Positions 32,314 through 42,129 are shown, counted from the first letter of the stretch. The stretch is 64,000 bases of DNA from Staphylococcus debuckii (GCF_003718735.1 NZ_CP033460.1:2108001-2172000); one strand, 5' to 3'. Numbers and translations: made by a program. Notes: generated by a model not told the origin, from the sequence alone.

Positions 32314-33651
32314 TCAGGCTTCTGATTTATTATTTTTATACAGAGTCAACCATAGCGCGAACAGAATTAAAATAAACACTATAATTAACGTTACGTTGTT
32401 AAGAATACGTGCGCCTCCTATCACAAACGGCATCGCATAAATACCGCCCATAATAGTAGAACCGATGGAGTTGCCCAGATTTTTAGATAAAGAGTAGAAA
32501 GACATCATACGCTTCATCTCATTTGGAGATGTTTCTTCTTGCACGATTACACTGTCTTTCGTGTAAACCACGCCGAAACTTGCACCTGCAAGCAATAATG
32601 TAATAGCCAATAATACCGGAGCTGCATGTGTAGCAAATATAAGAATACTACATACCAATAACGAAGTGAAAGCGACGATATATAGCGTTTTTCTAGTTAT
32701 ATTCGCCTCAATACGATGCAGATTGAAATTAATAACCAGCCAAGCTACAGATATCGGAAATACTACGAAACCACTTTGTAATGGTGATAATCCCAATTCT
32801 TCCTGTAAATAAATCGACATATATAGGTTATAGCCCATTAAAATCATGGCATAAATAAAGTCAGTAACGAATACTAACGTAATTGTGCGGTTGAATTCAG
32901 ATACAGGAAGAAAAGGAGCACGCATTTTCTTTTCTACCTTAAATAGTTTATAAGCTATAACTGCACCAATCACGAAAGCAATAATCTTCAGCCAAAATGG
33001 AAGAGGCGCTGTGACTGCTCCGACAATAAAGATTAACGTTAAGTAAAAGAAGGAAAGACCTTTACTGTCAAAAGGTTCTTCATTTTCGACTTTATCTTCA
33101 TCAAAATGAAAGGTGATAAAAGCAAGTACAGCCGCAATTACTGCAATAGGTATATTAATGAAGAACAACCAATGCCATGTTGCAAATTCCAAGATTCCTC
33201 CACCTAATAAAGGTCCGATAATGCTTGAGATTCCCCAAACACTGCCGACAATTCCCATTATCTTATATCTTAGAGGAATTTCAAAAGCTAATTTAGGTAC
33301 GATTTGGCTCAATACCATCATAATACCTGCGCCAAGACCTTGAACAAAGCGAGATATAATTAATAATGTAAATGTACTACTTAAACCTGAAAATAAACTA
33401 CCGATACTAAATAAGAACAATCCCGTTATCGTCACATAAATAAGCTTAAAGCGTGACAGGAACTCTCCTACTAAAGGATTCACAATCACAAGTGCTATAA
33501 AATAAACTGAGAATACTAAAGAAATTGAAGCTGTTACATTTAAATCTTGTTTAATTGTAGGCAGTGCTAAAGAAATAATCGATGTTTCAATGGCTGACAT
33601 GAACATAATCAATACTAGTGCAGTCACTACCCCAATTGATTTCAATTTCAT
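32314..33651 (-). CDS. sdrM: MFS multidrug exporter SdrM
   Basis: Proton-coupled exporter of 445 residues with 12 to 14 membrane helices. TM1 carries SAIETSIISLALPTI, TM4 SRFVQGLGAGIMMVL (motif B-like Arg), and TM5 WGISSIIGPLLGGGI (motif C). The short loop after TM6 is acidic (FDEDKVENEEPFD). Length, N-terminus and the neighbouring sepA and DHA2 genes correspond to S. aureus SdrM, which exports norfloxacin and dyes. The start ATG has AGAGGA upstream. I infer function from family and synteny only. Confidence 0.85.
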   Translation of the reverse strand: MKLKSIGVVTALVLIMFMSAIETSIISLALPTIKQDLNVTASISLVFSVYFIALVIVNPLVGEFLSRFKLIYVTITGLFLFSIGSLFSGLSSTFTLLIISRFVQGLGAGIMMVLSQIVPKLAFEIPLRYKIMGIVGSVWGISSIIGPLLGGGILEFATWHWLFFINIPIAVIAAVLAFITFHFDEDKVENEEPFDSKGLSFFYLTLIFIVGAVTAPLPFWLKIIAFVIGAVIAYKLFKVEKKMRAPFLPVSEFNRTITLVFVTDFIYAMILMGYNLYMSIYLQEELGLSPLQSGFVVFPISVAWLVINFNLHRIEANITRKTLYIVAFTSLLVCSILIFATHAAPVLLAITLLLAGASFGVVYTKDSVIVQEETSPNEMKRMMSFYSLSKNLGNSIGSTIMGGIYAMPFVIGGARILNNVTLIIVFILILFALWLTLYKNNKSEA

Positions 33652-33771
33652 AAAACGAATTCCTCTTTTCTTAATCTCTTTTCTTAGATTCTTACAATAA
33701 GAAAGAGGTTGGCAACTTTAAACAACCCTTTCTGATTGTCATTTAAAGATCCATCCTCTGTTTCTTTCTAT

Positions 33772-34455
33772 CTACATATAATACAAAATACCGATGAAGT
33801 GGCATAATGAAGCAATTACAATAAAGATATGCCAAATCATATGAAAATAGGGCTTATTCTTCTGAGCATAAAACCATGCTCCGATTGTATATGCAATACC
33901 GCCAAGCAAAATAAATAACATAAATTGCCATGATGCTTCTTTCCATATAATCGGAATATAAATGATTCCAACCCACCCCATAATTAAATACATAAATAAA
34001 CTTAATTTGGGATTCACTTTCTCAGCGATTGCTTTGTAGAGAATACCCCAGATTGTGATGCCCCATAATAGTATCATAATAATCCAGCCGAACCATCCTC
34101 CGACTAATACTAGCGACACTGGAGTATACGTACCAGCAATGGCGATATAAATCATACTGTGGTCTACAATCCTCATAATATATTTGTGTGAAGAATTATT
34201 TTGCATCACATGATAAATTGTGGAAGACAGCAGCATTAAAAATATACTGATTACATAAATTGAGACGCTGACTGACGTTAACGTACCACCCTGGTTATAA
34301 CTATGTACGGCTGCATAAGGTAAGGCGATTAATGTTACTAAAGCAGCACCCCCATGTGATGCAGCATTTCCAATTTCTTCTCCGAATGATAACGGAATAA
34401 TGTCCTTGAATCGGCTAATTGCGTTTTCTTTTCCTGTGTTTGAAGTCTGTTTCAA
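33772..34455 (-). CDS. Hemolysin III-like membrane protein (PAQR family)
   Basis: A 227-residue protein with seven predicted helices. Conserved histidine and acidic positions are seen: EEIGNAASHGGA near the N-terminus, STIYHVMQNNSSHKYIMRIVDHSMIYI split over TM2-3, and HMIWHIFIVIASLCHF at the C-terminal end. These belong to the HlyIII/YqfA group of PAQR proteins, whose zinc-binding His residues hint at hydrolase activity; hemolysis in the namesake may be indirect. I place the start at TTG following AAAGGTGGAG; an in-frame GTG four codons upstream lies inside this ribosome site. It follows the UDP-sugar pyrophosphorylase-like gene closely. Confidence 0.82.
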   Translation of the reverse strand: MKQTSNTGKENAISRFKDIIPLSFGEEIGNAASHGGAALVTLIALPYAAVHSYNQGGTLTSVSVSIYVISIFLMLLSSTIYHVMQNNSSHKYIMRIVDHSMIYIAIAGTYTPVSLVLVGGWFGWIIMILLWGITIWGILYKAIAEKVNPKLSLFMYLIMGWVGIIYIPIIWKEASWQFMLFILLGGIAYTIGAWFYAQKNKPYFHMIWHIFIVIASLCHFIGILYYM

Positions 34456-34475
34456 TAATGACTCCACCTTTACGG

Positions 34476-35669
34476 TTAAATAAGATTTCTGCGTTTTAAA
34501 TCATTAGTTGCAGTTTCCACGCTATCTTTTCCTTCGCGGTTTTTTAGCGGTGAAAATTCTTCATCTCGCGGTACTTGCAATGTGATAAAACTTGTTGCGT
34601 ATTTAAAGATATCAAAATAAAATAATTCAAATTTCAAAGTAGGCTTTGTCACTATATCAAAATCTTCATCCAACTGTGCTAATTGCTTCACTGCTAAATG
34701 ATAAGGCATTTCTCTATCAACAGCCGACTGTATAAAAGCAAGTTTAAAAGCATGAATACCGATATTAGCATTATGGAATGCATCCGCTTCTGCTTCATCC
34801 AACTCTGAATACTCAAGCACGGCATCCTTACAATTAATATTGACTAAACGCCCTACACTTTCTCCTGGCTTAGGTTCAATTGATTTAGAGCTGATATCAC
34901 GATTATATTCTACTGTAAATCCAGCAAATACAGGATCCAGCACACGTGCTAACACATTATCGATATTATTCATAAATATAAATTTTATGCCATCTTCTTC
35001 CATCTTATCAAGGTAACCTTGCTCCTCAAGGGCTTTAAATACACCGCCGTTTCCGTTCGGCGTTTCCATAACTTCGCCATTTTCGCCTAATACAATACCG
35101 CCTTCTTCATTTAAAGCAACAATATTATGCTGTTTAAAGAAATGAATAGAATTTGCATCATAACCAAAATAGTTCTTTTCCTCAAAGAAATGGCGTGTTG
35201 CTTCATCATTGATATCACTTGTCATAATATACCAATCAATATTACGACCTGCTTCTTCTGCTAGATGAATCAACTGTTTGGCTTGTAATTCGAAAAGACT
35301 CGTCCCTTCGATTTCAAAAGAACCCTTTGGTCCATCATAGCCTAATCGAGTACCTTGTCCGCCCGCCATAAGCACAACGGCAAATTGTCCCTCTTTAATC
35401 GCATCGATTCCTGTATGATAAAATGCGTCCAACTCTTCCTTAGAATAGTCGTCCTTGACTTTATATTTAACTTCAGTTGCCTCTTTTGCTTCTTTACTTT
35501 TATTTTGCGACTTCTCAACATAAAGTGATTGATACATATCTTGAATAGCAGTTAAATCCAAAGATTCTAATTTAGAAGCAATATTTTCTTTTTCATTCGA
35601 ACTCATTAATTTCTCATATTCTAATAAATGTTGTTGATTATTTTTCTCTAATTTGTTCTTATCCAACAT
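34476..35669 (-). CDS. UDPGP-type uridylyltransferase (UDP-N-acetylhexosamine pyrophosphorylase-like)
   Basis: A 397-residue nucleotidyltransferase. The signature [17 protein letters not shown] near residue 102-118 binds [17 protein letters not shown] and the [10 protein letters not shown] stretch (about 210) and [15 protein letters not shown] (about 230-245) are typical of eukaryote-type UDPGP enzymes such as UAP1. Products would be UDP-GlcNAc, UDP-GalNAc or UDP-glucose; the true substrate in staphylococci is unknown. GlmU normally fills the UDP-GlcNAc role, so this may be a paralogous function. The ATG has AAGGAGAGG upstream. The hemolysin-III-like gene follows within about 20 bp, likely the same transcript. 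Confidence 0.83.
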   Translation of the reverse strand: MLDKNKLEKNNQQHLLEYEKLMSSNEKENIASKLESLDLTAIQDMYQSLYVEKSQNKSKEAKEATEVKYKVKDDYSKEELDAFYHTGIDAIKEGQFAVVLMAGGQGTRLGYDGPKGSFEIEGTSLFELQAKQLIHLAEEAGRNIDWYIMTSDINDEATRHFFEEKNYFGYDANSIHFFKQHNIVALNEEGGIVLGENGEVMETPNGNGGVFKALEEQGYLDKMEEDGIKFIFMNNIDNVLARVLDPVFAGFTVEYNRDISSKSIEPKPGESVGRLVNINCKDAVLEYSELDEAEADAFHNANIGIHAFKLAFIQSAVDREMPYHLAVKQLAQLDEDFDIVTKPTLKFELFYFDIFKYATSFITLQVPRDEEFSPLKNREGKDSVETATNDLKRRNLI

Positions 35670-35825
35670 GGTACCTTTTACCTCTCCTTAAGTTTCTCCG
35701 CGATTAGCGAGTGTTCAAAATATTAATATACTTCGATACTCTTAATACCCTAAGATTATATCATATATTAATCAGTTCGGCTTTATCCTAATCAATTCTA
35801 TCTTATACCTTTTTAAGTTGTGCTA

Positions 35826-36341
35826 TCAAAACGGCAAGGTTATAAATTGATTCAACCACTGATTAATAACTTCGCGAAATATAACATACGTACCACCGAA
35901 AGTAAATGCGGTTGCTAATGATAAATCTACCATTCCGCCTGTTTTAAATTGGATCGGGAGTTTAACAGATAACGGCAATGGATATAACAATTTAACGCCT
36001 CTAGGTGTCAACATATCCAAAATAATATGAGATGCCATTCCACCGATGAAAGCTGTGAAATACATTTCCGGTGTATGAATGCTTGTTAATAATAATGCCA
36101 TCAATAATGTAAATAATAGAGAGTGTGTAAATGTTCTATGACCGAACAAAGTACGAACGATAAAGCTTAAAAATTTGAAGCGCCGCCCTATTTTGCTCTG
36201 TGTATGGCAAATATCCGGCAACATACTTCCGCCTACTGCTAAGACAACAGTTGTAATAGAATTGAACAAATCCGGATGATAATAATTAACTGCGAGTGTT
36301 CCTATTAAAAACCCGCATGATATGTGCGTTTTTCCTGTCAT
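35826..36341 (-). CDS. YdjM-like membrane-bound metal-dependent hydrolase
   Basis: A 171-residue membrane protein with four predicted helices and conserved His/Asp clusters: GKTHISCGF at the N-terminus, GSMLPDICH (about 47-55), GHRTFTHSLLF (about 77-87) and SHIILDMLTPRGV (about 110-122). These are the markers of the YdjM/DUF457 family, annotated as metal-dependent hydrolases, related to LexA-regulated YdjM of E. coli. The start ATG follows AAGGGAG; the longer frame adds 14 residues upstream without support. Function is not established. Confidence 0.83.
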   Translation of the reverse strand: MTGKTHISCGFLIGTLAVNYYHPDLFNSITTVVLAVGGSMLPDICHTQSKIGRRFKFLSFIVRTLFGHRTFTHSLLFTLLMALLLTSIHTPEMYFTAFIGGMASHIILDMLTPRGVKLLYPLPLSVKLPIQFKTGGMVDLSLATAFTFGGTYVIFREVINQWLNQFITLPF

Positions 36342-36465
36342 CTCTAATCTCCCTTCTGATTTTATTATTTTACCACAATTCATCTTTAAAATCGAACATA
36401 TTTTCGGTTCATATGTTCGCCTTTTTCAATTAGTATGTCACATTCTAAAAAGTATCTCATAATCG

Positions 36466-36494
36466 TTGAAAACGTTTTCTAAATAGTGTATGAT
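36466..36494 (+). promoter_or_regulatory. Promoter with overlapping cre upstream of sunI-like gene
   Basis: TTGAAA (36466-36471) and TATGAT (36489-36494), 17-bp spacer. The -35 lies inside TTGAAAACGTTTTCTA (36466-36481), which fits the cre consensus at all but one defined position. CcpA binding here would block transcription. Confidence 0.6.
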
Positions 36495-36529
36495 GTATTT
36501 ACAATATTTTAAAAGGATGTGTTCTTGTA

Positions 36530-36787
36530 ATGGCAATGACAGTAAAAAAGGATAATAATGAAGTAAGAATCCAATGGAGAGTCGCTAACATTAAAATTCC
36601 TACAGACAGCATCAAAAGCATAAGAGAAGATCAAGACTTGCACGCAGTACCTGAAGAAGGTAAAGAAGTATCACGAATCGGTACTACTTTTGGTAAAACA
36701 AACCGTGTTATTATCGATACTGATGATCACGAATACATCATTTATACATTTAACGACAAAAAAGTTTATAACGAATTAACAAAATAA
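36530..36787 (+). CDS. SunI/YnzG-like small protein (UPF0457)
   Basis: An 85-residue protein, soluble by sequence, with mostly beta character: [45 protein letters not shown]. It closely resembles the staphylococcal UPF0457 proteins and the extracellular or PH-like domain of Bacillus SunI/YnzG, where SunI protects against the glycocin sublancin. No bacteriocin gene is nearby, so an immunity role is not supported by context. The start ATG has AAAAGGATG upstream; M3 is an alternative. A cre-overlapped promoter and a clean terminator make it an independent unit under carbon control. Confidence 0.78.
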   Translation: MAMTVKKDNNEVRIQWRVANIKIPTDSIKSIREDQDLHAVPEEGKEVSRIGTTFGKTNRVIIDTDDHEYIIYTFNDKKVYNELTK

Positions 36788-36800
36788 ATAAAAATGATAA

Positions 36801-36845
36801 AAGCGGTCGCGCACTCTACTAGAAGTGTTCGACCGCTTCTTTATT
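36801..36845 (+). terminator. Terminator of sunI-like gene
   Basis: AAGCGGTCG (36801-36809) and CGACCGCTT (36830-36838), followed by CTTTATT. Confidence 0.85.
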
Positions 36846-36931
36846 CTTCTTTGTTTTTATCTATTAACTTCTATAAAATTGAGAAACAGGGTCAATAACT
36901 TATAATTAAAATCATAAAGGAGCGATGCACG

Positions 36932-37273
36932 ATGTATATCGTTACAAATAGAATTGAAGTCAAAAAAGGATTTGCTGAAAAAATGGCACCACGCTTCACT
37001 TCAAATCCTCAATTAGAAGAAATGCCAGGGTTTAATCGCGTAGAAGTATCTTTAATCGAAGATGACAATAAAGATACTGAAGAAATGTATGTAACGACTT
37101 GGTGGGATTCCGAAAAAGACTTTGAAAACTGGAAAAATAGTGATGCATTTAAACAAGCACATCAACGCTCTGATAAAAACGCATCACAATCAGACGAAAA
37201 GAAAGAATCGCCTATCATTGGCAGTAATCTTGTAAAATCTCATGTCCTTACTGCACTTGGTAAATTAGAATAG
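36932..37273 (+). CDS. IsdG-family heme-degrading monooxygenase
   Basis: A 113-residue ferredoxin-like (ABM fold) protein. N6, W67 and H77 line up with the catalytic Asn, Trp and heme-ligand His of S. aureus IsdG, and ENWKNSDAFKQAHQ resembles the IsdG segment around these residues. Family members open heme to staphylobilin and free iron in the cytosol. Compared with IsdG there is an insertion in the second half (SQSDEKKESP). The ATG has AAGGAGCG upstream. No Fur box was found in front, though the iron loci hts and sfa are 2-10 kb away. The heme activity is inferred from the residues. Confidence 0.78.
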   Translation: MYIVTNRIEVKKGFAEKMAPRFTSNPQLEEMPGFNRVEVSLIEDDNKDTEEMYVTTWWDSEKDFENWKNSDAFKQAHQRSDKNASQSDEKKESPIIGSNLVKSHVLTALGKLE

Positions 37274-37279
37274 TACACA

Positions 37280-37321
37280 AAGAGGGGGTTGCGACAAATT
37301 AATGTCACAGCCCCCTTTTCT
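37280..37321. terminator. Bidirectional terminator (shared repeat family)
   Basis: AGGGGGTTG-GACA pairs with TGTC-CAGCCCCCT around AAATTAA; tracts of A/T flank both sides. It separates the isdG-like and yjiH-like genes. Confidence 0.85.
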
Positions 37322-37322
37322 A

Positions 37323-38693
37323 TTAGAAATATAAATGCGCCATCAACGCTATAATAGGCAACACAATGATAGTTCTGAGTAAGAAAATGACAAACAATTT
37401 GCCGATACTGACTGGAATCTTAGATCCTAAGATAACGCCTCCGACTTCAGATAAGTAAATCAATTGAGAGATACTCAAAGCCCCTACAACAAATAACGTG
37501 ACTTGGCTTTTTACGCCATCAATTAAGATAGAAGGTAAGAACATATCTGCAAATCCTACGAGCATCGTTTCAGACGCACGCCCTGCTTCTGGAATTTGTA
37601 ATAGCTCTAATAATGGAACAAATGGTTTACCGATAATTTCAAAGAATGGCGTATATGTCGCAATAATTGTTGCCAGCGTACCGATTGTCATGACAACTGG
37701 TAAAATTGCGAACCACATATCCACTACAGTTCCTAATCCTGATTTGAAGAAATCAACAAAGCCAGGTGCTTTAATTCCTTTTTCAGTAGCTAAATTAAAA
37801 CCATGTCTTACAGCTGAAACGCCTTCAGGTTTAGATTCGTCTTTACTGTATTCACTGTTTTCAACTGCATATTCATCAGGCACATTGCGTAACGGCCAAA
37901 TTCTCGGCATAATGACTGCTGCCACTAAACAGGAAACTATGACAGTTAAGTAAAAATAAAAGAAATGATTCTGCATGCCGACTGTTTCAGCTACTACAAT
38001 CGCAAAGGTTAACGATACTACACTGAAAGTAGTCGCAATCACCGTCGCTTCTCTTCTGGAGTAAAAACCTTGTTCATATTGACGGCTGGTAATGATTACA
38101 CCCACTGTGCCGTCTCCGATAAATGATGCCAAGTTATCGACAGTAGAACGGCCAGGTAATGTAAATAACGGTCTCATTACTGGTCGGAATATCGGTCCAA
38201 GCATTTCTAATAAACCGAATTCTAGCAGAAGCGGTAAAAATAAAGCTGCGAAGAAAAATACCGATAGTAAGGTTGGTAATAAATCTGAGAAAATTAAATT
38301 GCCTGTATCATCTGAGTAAACGATTTTTGTGCCGAAGTGCAAGAAAGTCATCCATGCAAACACTACAGCTAACAATCTGACAATCAACCAGATCGGTGTC
38401 ACATTAAATACCGTGTTCATTAAACCTTGAGGATTAATTCGATTTCTAAGAATAGTAGAACATAATAAAGTAAGAATTCCTGAAAGTGTAATAACAATCA
38501 GTAAGATATAAGGCATCGACCCTCCTAATAAATCTTTCAGCCAATGCGCTAAAAATGCTACGGTTAAAGTAGTTTGTTTCTTGCCATCTTCTGTCACTGG
38601 TATGGGAATTAAGAAAAGCATAATCCCGATTAATGACATGATAATAAATTTTAAACGTCCTTTTATCATTTGCGATTTTGTATATTTTTCCAT
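37323..38693 (-). CDS. YjiH-like membrane protein with nucleoside-recognition (Gate) domains
   Basis: A 456-residue protein with about ten membrane helices. The central SFIGDGTVGVIITSRQYEQGFYSRREATVIATTFSVVSLTF region and the C-terminal GVKSQVTLFVVGALSISQLIYLSEVGGVILGSKIP region (both read in pieces) are two Gate-type modules, as in YjiH and the spore maturation proteins SpmA/SpmB. Family members are presumed transporters; the substrate is unknown. The ATG has GAGAGGGAG upstream. It is transcribed alone and ends at a bidirectional terminator. Confidence 0.83.
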   Translation of the reverse strand: MEKYTKSQMIKGRLKFIIMSLIGIMLFLIPIPVTEDGKKQTTLTVAFLAHWLKDLLGGSMPYILLIVITLSGILTLLCSTILRNRINPQGLMNTVFNVTPIWLIVRLLAVVFAWMTFLHFGTKIVYSDDTGNLIFSDLLPTLLSVFFFAALFLPLLLEFGLLEMLGPIFRPVMRPLFTLPGRSTVDNLASFIGDGTVGVIITSRQYEQGFYSRREATVIATTFSVVSLTFAIVVAETVGMQNHFFYFYLTVIVSCLVAAVIMPRIWPLRNVPDEYAVENSEYSKDESKPEGVSAVRHGFNLATEKGIKAPGFVDFFKSGLGTVVDMWFAILPVVMTIGTLATIIATYTPFFEIIGKPFVPLLELLQIPEAGRASETMLVGFADMFLPSILIDGVKSQVTLFVVGALSISQLIYLSEVGGVILGSKIPVSIGKLFVIFLLRTIIVLPIIALMAHLYF

Positions 38694-38908
38694 AATCTTC
38701 TCCCTCTCGTTAAAACAATTATAAGCATAATCATGAGACTTAGCAATAGAAAATTAAATATTAATACAAAATAATGTATAAAATCTACAAATATAATTAG
38801 CTTCTCTCTTAAAAAGAAAGGCGCTATACATTGCCTTTCTCCTCTCAAAAGTTTTTCTTTTTCCAAAATAGAAGTATGTATTTTGCATAAACTTAATGGT
38901 TTTTCCAT

Positions 38909-38946
38909 AAAAAAAGAACCGCTTCTCTTCCATGAGAAACGGCTCT
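38909..38946 (-). terminator. htsABC terminator
   Basis: AGAACCGCTTCTC (38915-38927) and GAGAAACGGCTCT (38934-38946) with two mismatches, followed on the minus strand by seven T. Confidence 0.85.
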
Positions 38947-38954
38947 GACTTTCA

Positions 38955-39917
38955 CTACATTTTTCTTAATACATAGATGAAGTATGGTGCACCGACAATC
39001 GCAATAATAACGCCGACAGGAATATCTAGTGGCGGATGAATGCCGCGTGCTAAGGTGTCGCTGACAATAATCAAGATAGCTCCGATTAAACCAGACATCG
39101 TAATGATATGAATATGTTTATGACCGACAATGGTTCTAGCAATATGCGGTGCAATCAAGCCGAGGAAACTCAATCCGCCTACTACTGCGATTGAAGATCC
39201 TGCGAGCATTACTGCTAAAATAAGCATCACCATTTTTACGGTACGTACTCGAGTACCAAGCGCAGTTGCTACTTGATCACCGAGATGTATGATGTCTAGG
39301 CGTTGTGCTAAGAATAATATCAACAGCACTGTAACAATGAACCACGGCAAGATTGATAATACATGATCCATATTACGACCGAATAGGCTCCCAGTCAGCC
39401 ATACCAGCGCTAAATTCGCTTCAAGCGGGAAACGAATTAATAAGTATTGAACCACTGCCATACAAATCGCACCAATGGCTAAACCGATTAAAGCCAGGCT
39501 AGACCCTTGTACATCTTTACGTGCAATTAAGTAAGACAAGATTAAACTGACTACTAATGCACCAATGAAAGATGCTACAGGCAACGCATAGATAGGCGCT
39601 TTCGGGAATAAAATCAAGACTGATACCGCTGCTAAACTTGCACCTTTCGTAATCCCGATAACGTCAGGAGAAGCTAATGGGTTACGTACGACGCCTTGAA
39701 TAACAGCACCTGAAATCGCAATACTGCTTCCGACAAGCAATCCTACTAGCATACGTGGTTCTCTATATTCATTGATAATGAAGTCATCTTGCATAATTAA
39801 TCCCTTAACAGCTTCAAGTGGATTGACGAAGACCGCACCGACTGAGAGAGAGAATAAAGAAACTAATATTAATATCACAATGACAATCAGATATTTTCTT
39901 CCTAAATGTTTTGTCAT
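38955..39917 (-). CDS. htsC: Staphyloferrin A ABC transporter permease HtsC
   Basis: FecCD-family membrane permease of 320 residues with about nine to ten helices. Seen: NEYREPRMLVGLLVGSSIAISGAVIQGVVRNPLASPDVIG (in pieces), the coupling-helix glycine motif GLSFLGLIAPHIAR (about 248-261), and a C-terminal GAPYFIYVL. It pairs with HtsB to import ferric staphyloferrin A delivered by HtsA. Its start overlaps the htsB stop by 4 bp. No ATPase gene is present in the window; in S. aureus FhuC energises this permease, so the same is expected here. Confidence 0.9.
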   Translation of the reverse strand: MTKHLGRKYLIVIVILILVSLFSLSVGAVFVNPLEAVKGLIMQDDFIINEYREPRMLVGLLVGSSIAISGAVIQGVVRNPLASPDVIGITKGASLAAVSVLILFPKAPIYALPVASFIGALVVSLILSYLIARKDVQGSSLALIGLAIGAICMAVVQYLLIRFPLEANLALVWLTGSLFGRNMDHVLSILPWFIVTVLLILFLAQRLDIIHLGDQVATALGTRVRTVKMVMLILAVMLAGSSIAVVGGLSFLGLIAPHIARTIVGHKHIHIITMSGLIGAILIIVSDTLARGIHPPLDIPVGVIIAIVGAPYFIYVLRKM

Positions 39918-40945
39918 ATGCGTTTCACTCCTCTCAATGTCAATGATAAGAAGTAAATTGCACCTACGAATGAAGTCACAATACCTACTGGTGTTTCATA
40001 AGGGTAAGCAATCAATCTGCTGATGACATCAGAAAGTAATAGAATGGCTGCACCGAATATCATAGTGAGTGGAATAATAACCAAATAGTTATGTTGCGTA
40101 TAATGCTTCACGATATGCGGAACGATTAAGCCGATAAATCCGATTGGCCCAGCAATCGAAACAGAAGCACCTGCAAGTACGACTACTAAGATACCTAGAA
40201 TCAGACGTGTCAATTTAATATTTTGGCCAAGTCCTCTGGCAAGCTCGTCTCCTAATTCTAAAATAGAGATACTGCGCCCCATAAAGATTGCAGCAATAAA
40301 TGCCGCTATTAACCATGGCAAGATTGATATCACATCAGCCCATTTTAAGGTAGAGAGTGAACCTACTAGCCAAAAGTAAACAGTTGTTGTGGAGTCCTCA
40401 TTCAGTAAAATCAGCCCCTGCGTCAAACTTGTGAAGAAGAGATGCACCGTCATCCCTGCTAAAGCTAATTTGACCGGTGTCATACCTTTTGTTGAATCAG
40501 ATAACATGTAGACGATACTACCACCAATAAATGCACCAATAAAAGCGAGTAAAGTAGATAAAGGCGTTAACGCGGGAAACATAACAGTAATGACCACAAT
40601 CACGAAGGAAGCCCCTGCATTGACACCAAAGATTTGAGGTGATGCCAATGGGTTGCGCGTCATAGCTTGCATAAACAGTCCAGCAACAGCGAGTGCTGCA
40701 CCAATAAGCAAACCGCCTATCATTCTCGGCATACGTATATTATGTATCACTAACGTGTTTTTTGTATCGTGGTGCCATATTAAATAATCTGCAACGTCTT
40801 TCAACTTCATATTTGTAGTACCGACAGTCAAATTGAAATACATCACAATAAAAAGAAAACACACACTCCCTATAAAAAGGAGCGTGGTGCGTTTTCTTTG
40901 TTTCTTTTCAATTAGGCTGTGGTTAGATTGTGTACTCATAACCAT
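39914..40945 (-). CDS. htsB: Staphyloferrin A ABC transporter permease HtsB
   Basis: FecCD-family permease of 343 residues, partner of HtsC. A basic N-terminus (EKKQRKR) precedes about ten helices. Seen: IRMPRMIGGLLIGAALAVAGLFMQAMTRNPLASPQIFG (in pieces) and the ATPase-coupling GPIGFIGLIVPHIVKH (about 268-283). Second gene of htsABC, 14 bp after htsA. Two start codons are possible: ATG at 40945 with GGAG at 7 bp, and ATG two codons later; I keep the first. Confidence 0.9.
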   Translation of the reverse strand: MVMSTQSNHSLIEKKQRKRTTLLFIGSVCFLFIVMYFNLTVGTTNMKLKDVADYLIWHHDTKNTLVIHNIRMPRMIGGLLIGAALAVAGLFMQAMTRNPLASPQIFGVNAGASFVIVVITVMFPALTPLSTLLAFIGAFIGGSIVYMLSDSTKGMTPVKLALAGMTVHLFFTSLTQGLILLNEDSTTTVYFWLVGSLSTLKWADVISILPWLIAAFIAAIFMGRSISILELGDELARGLGQNIKLTRLILGILVVVLAGASVSIAGPIGFIGLIVPHIVKHYTQHNYLVIIPLTMIFGAAILLLSDVISRLIAYPYETPVGIVTSFVGAIYFLSLTLRGVKRI

Positions 40946-40959
40946 TCACCTTCTCCGTC

Positions 40960-41961
40960 TTACTTATTACCTTGATCGTCTTTGTGTTCTTTAGAGATTT
41001 CTACTAATTCTTTAGCAAGTGCTTCAGAAGAAATCAAACCACGTGATCTTGACCAAGTACTGCGATCTGCAGTGTACACACGATTATGTTTAACCGCATC
41101 GATTGTTTTCCAAACTTTATCATTTTCTTGTTTATCTAATAAAGGTTTGTCTTTTTCATCAATCATAATAAACATTTGTTGCGGATTTACTTTCGCTAAT
41201 TGTTCAGTTGACATTTTTAAGTAAGGACCATTCATGTATTTAGGTAAATCTTTAGAAGTACCTTTGTTCAATGCTTCTTTGAATCCTAAATCATGGAAGA
41301 TTTGACCTACATATGATTTATCAGAGTGTGCCATAATGTCAGATTTAGTAATTACGGCTGGTAAAGCTGATAATTTTTTATCTAAAGTAATTTCTTTGCT
41401 GTATTTATCCATTTTTTCGTTATGTTCTTTTAAGCGTTTGTCGCCTTCTTTTTCTTTACCTAATGCTTTAGCAATTGTTTTGAAAGCTTCGATGTTTTGT
41501 TTATAGTCACCGTCAAAGCTTGGTAAGAAAATAGTCGGTGCGATTTTGTTTAATTCTTTTTTAATTCCTTTATGGCGTTGTTGGTCAGCAAGAATTAAAT
41601 CTGGTTTTTCTTTACTGATTACTTCTAAGTTCGGTTGTTTACGAGTACCCACTGATTCGTATTTACCGATTTTTTCACGGATTGGTTTGATGATACGATC
41701 TGGTTTGTTATCATCTGCAACACCAACTGGCGTAATACCTAATGCAGCTAATGCATCTACGAAAGAATATTCTAAAGCTACGACACGTTTAGCGCCCTTT
41801 TTAACTTTAGTTTCTCCACCGTCATTTTTGATTGTGATTGTATCTTTAGAATCTTTTTTGCTTGATTCTTTAGATTTGTCACTATTACCGTTGCCGCAAG
41901 CCGTTACAACAGTTAAAGCTAAAACTAATACTAGAATACCGAGAAACTTCAACTTCTTCAT
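40960..41961 (-). CDS. htsA: Staphyloferrin A-binding lipoprotein HtsA
   Basis: Surface lipoprotein that captures ferric staphyloferrin A. The 333-residue precursor has a signal peptide with lipobox VVTAC, so Cys22 is lipidated; a Lys/Ser-rich linker (about 25-55) follows and then a class III binding fold (about 58-325). Basic pocket residues expected from S. aureus HtsA are present at similar places: R107, R129, K206, H212, Y242 and the triplet R300, R305, R307 (RSTWSRSRG). The promoter is overlapped by a Fur box. First gene of the operon with htsB and htsC, next to the sfa biosynthesis genes. Confidence 0.93.
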   Translation of the reverse strand: MKKLKFLGILVLVLALTVVTACGNGNSDKSKESSKKDSKDTITIKNDGGETKVKKGAKRVVALEYSFVDALAALGITPVGVADDNKPDRIIKPIREKIGKYESVGTRKQPNLEVISKEKPDLILADQQRHKGIKKELNKIAPTIFLPSFDGDYKQNIEAFKTIAKALGKEKEGDKRLKEHNEKMDKYSKEITLDKKLSALPAVITKSDIMAHSDKSYVGQIFHDLGFKEALNKGTSKDLPKYMNGPYLKMSTEQLAKVNPQQMFIMIDEKDKPLLDKQENDKVWKTIDAVKHNRVYTADRSTWSRSRGLISSEALAKELVEISKEHKDDQGNK

Positions 41962-42129
41962 GTTTCTGATTCCACTCCTTCTTATATATTGATGCTTTTG
42001 TAAAGTGGCGAATGAAATAATACTCTAGCTGACTTGATTGGTTCAGTTTCAAGCCATAATATGTAAGCGCAGAAAGAATTGATAGAATGTAATATTTCAT
42101 TGCCGCTTCATCTTTCATCTTTACTTATA

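Noticed and set aside
38666..38908. 80-codon minus-strand frame upstream of yjiH
   Set aside because: Overlaps the yjiH start and ribosome site and contains low-complexity hydrophobic sequence with no initiation signal.
41885..42118. 77-codon frame overlapping the htsA start
   Set aside because: Out of frame with the clear lipoprotein signal of htsA; sequence after the overlap is antisense-like and unsupported.
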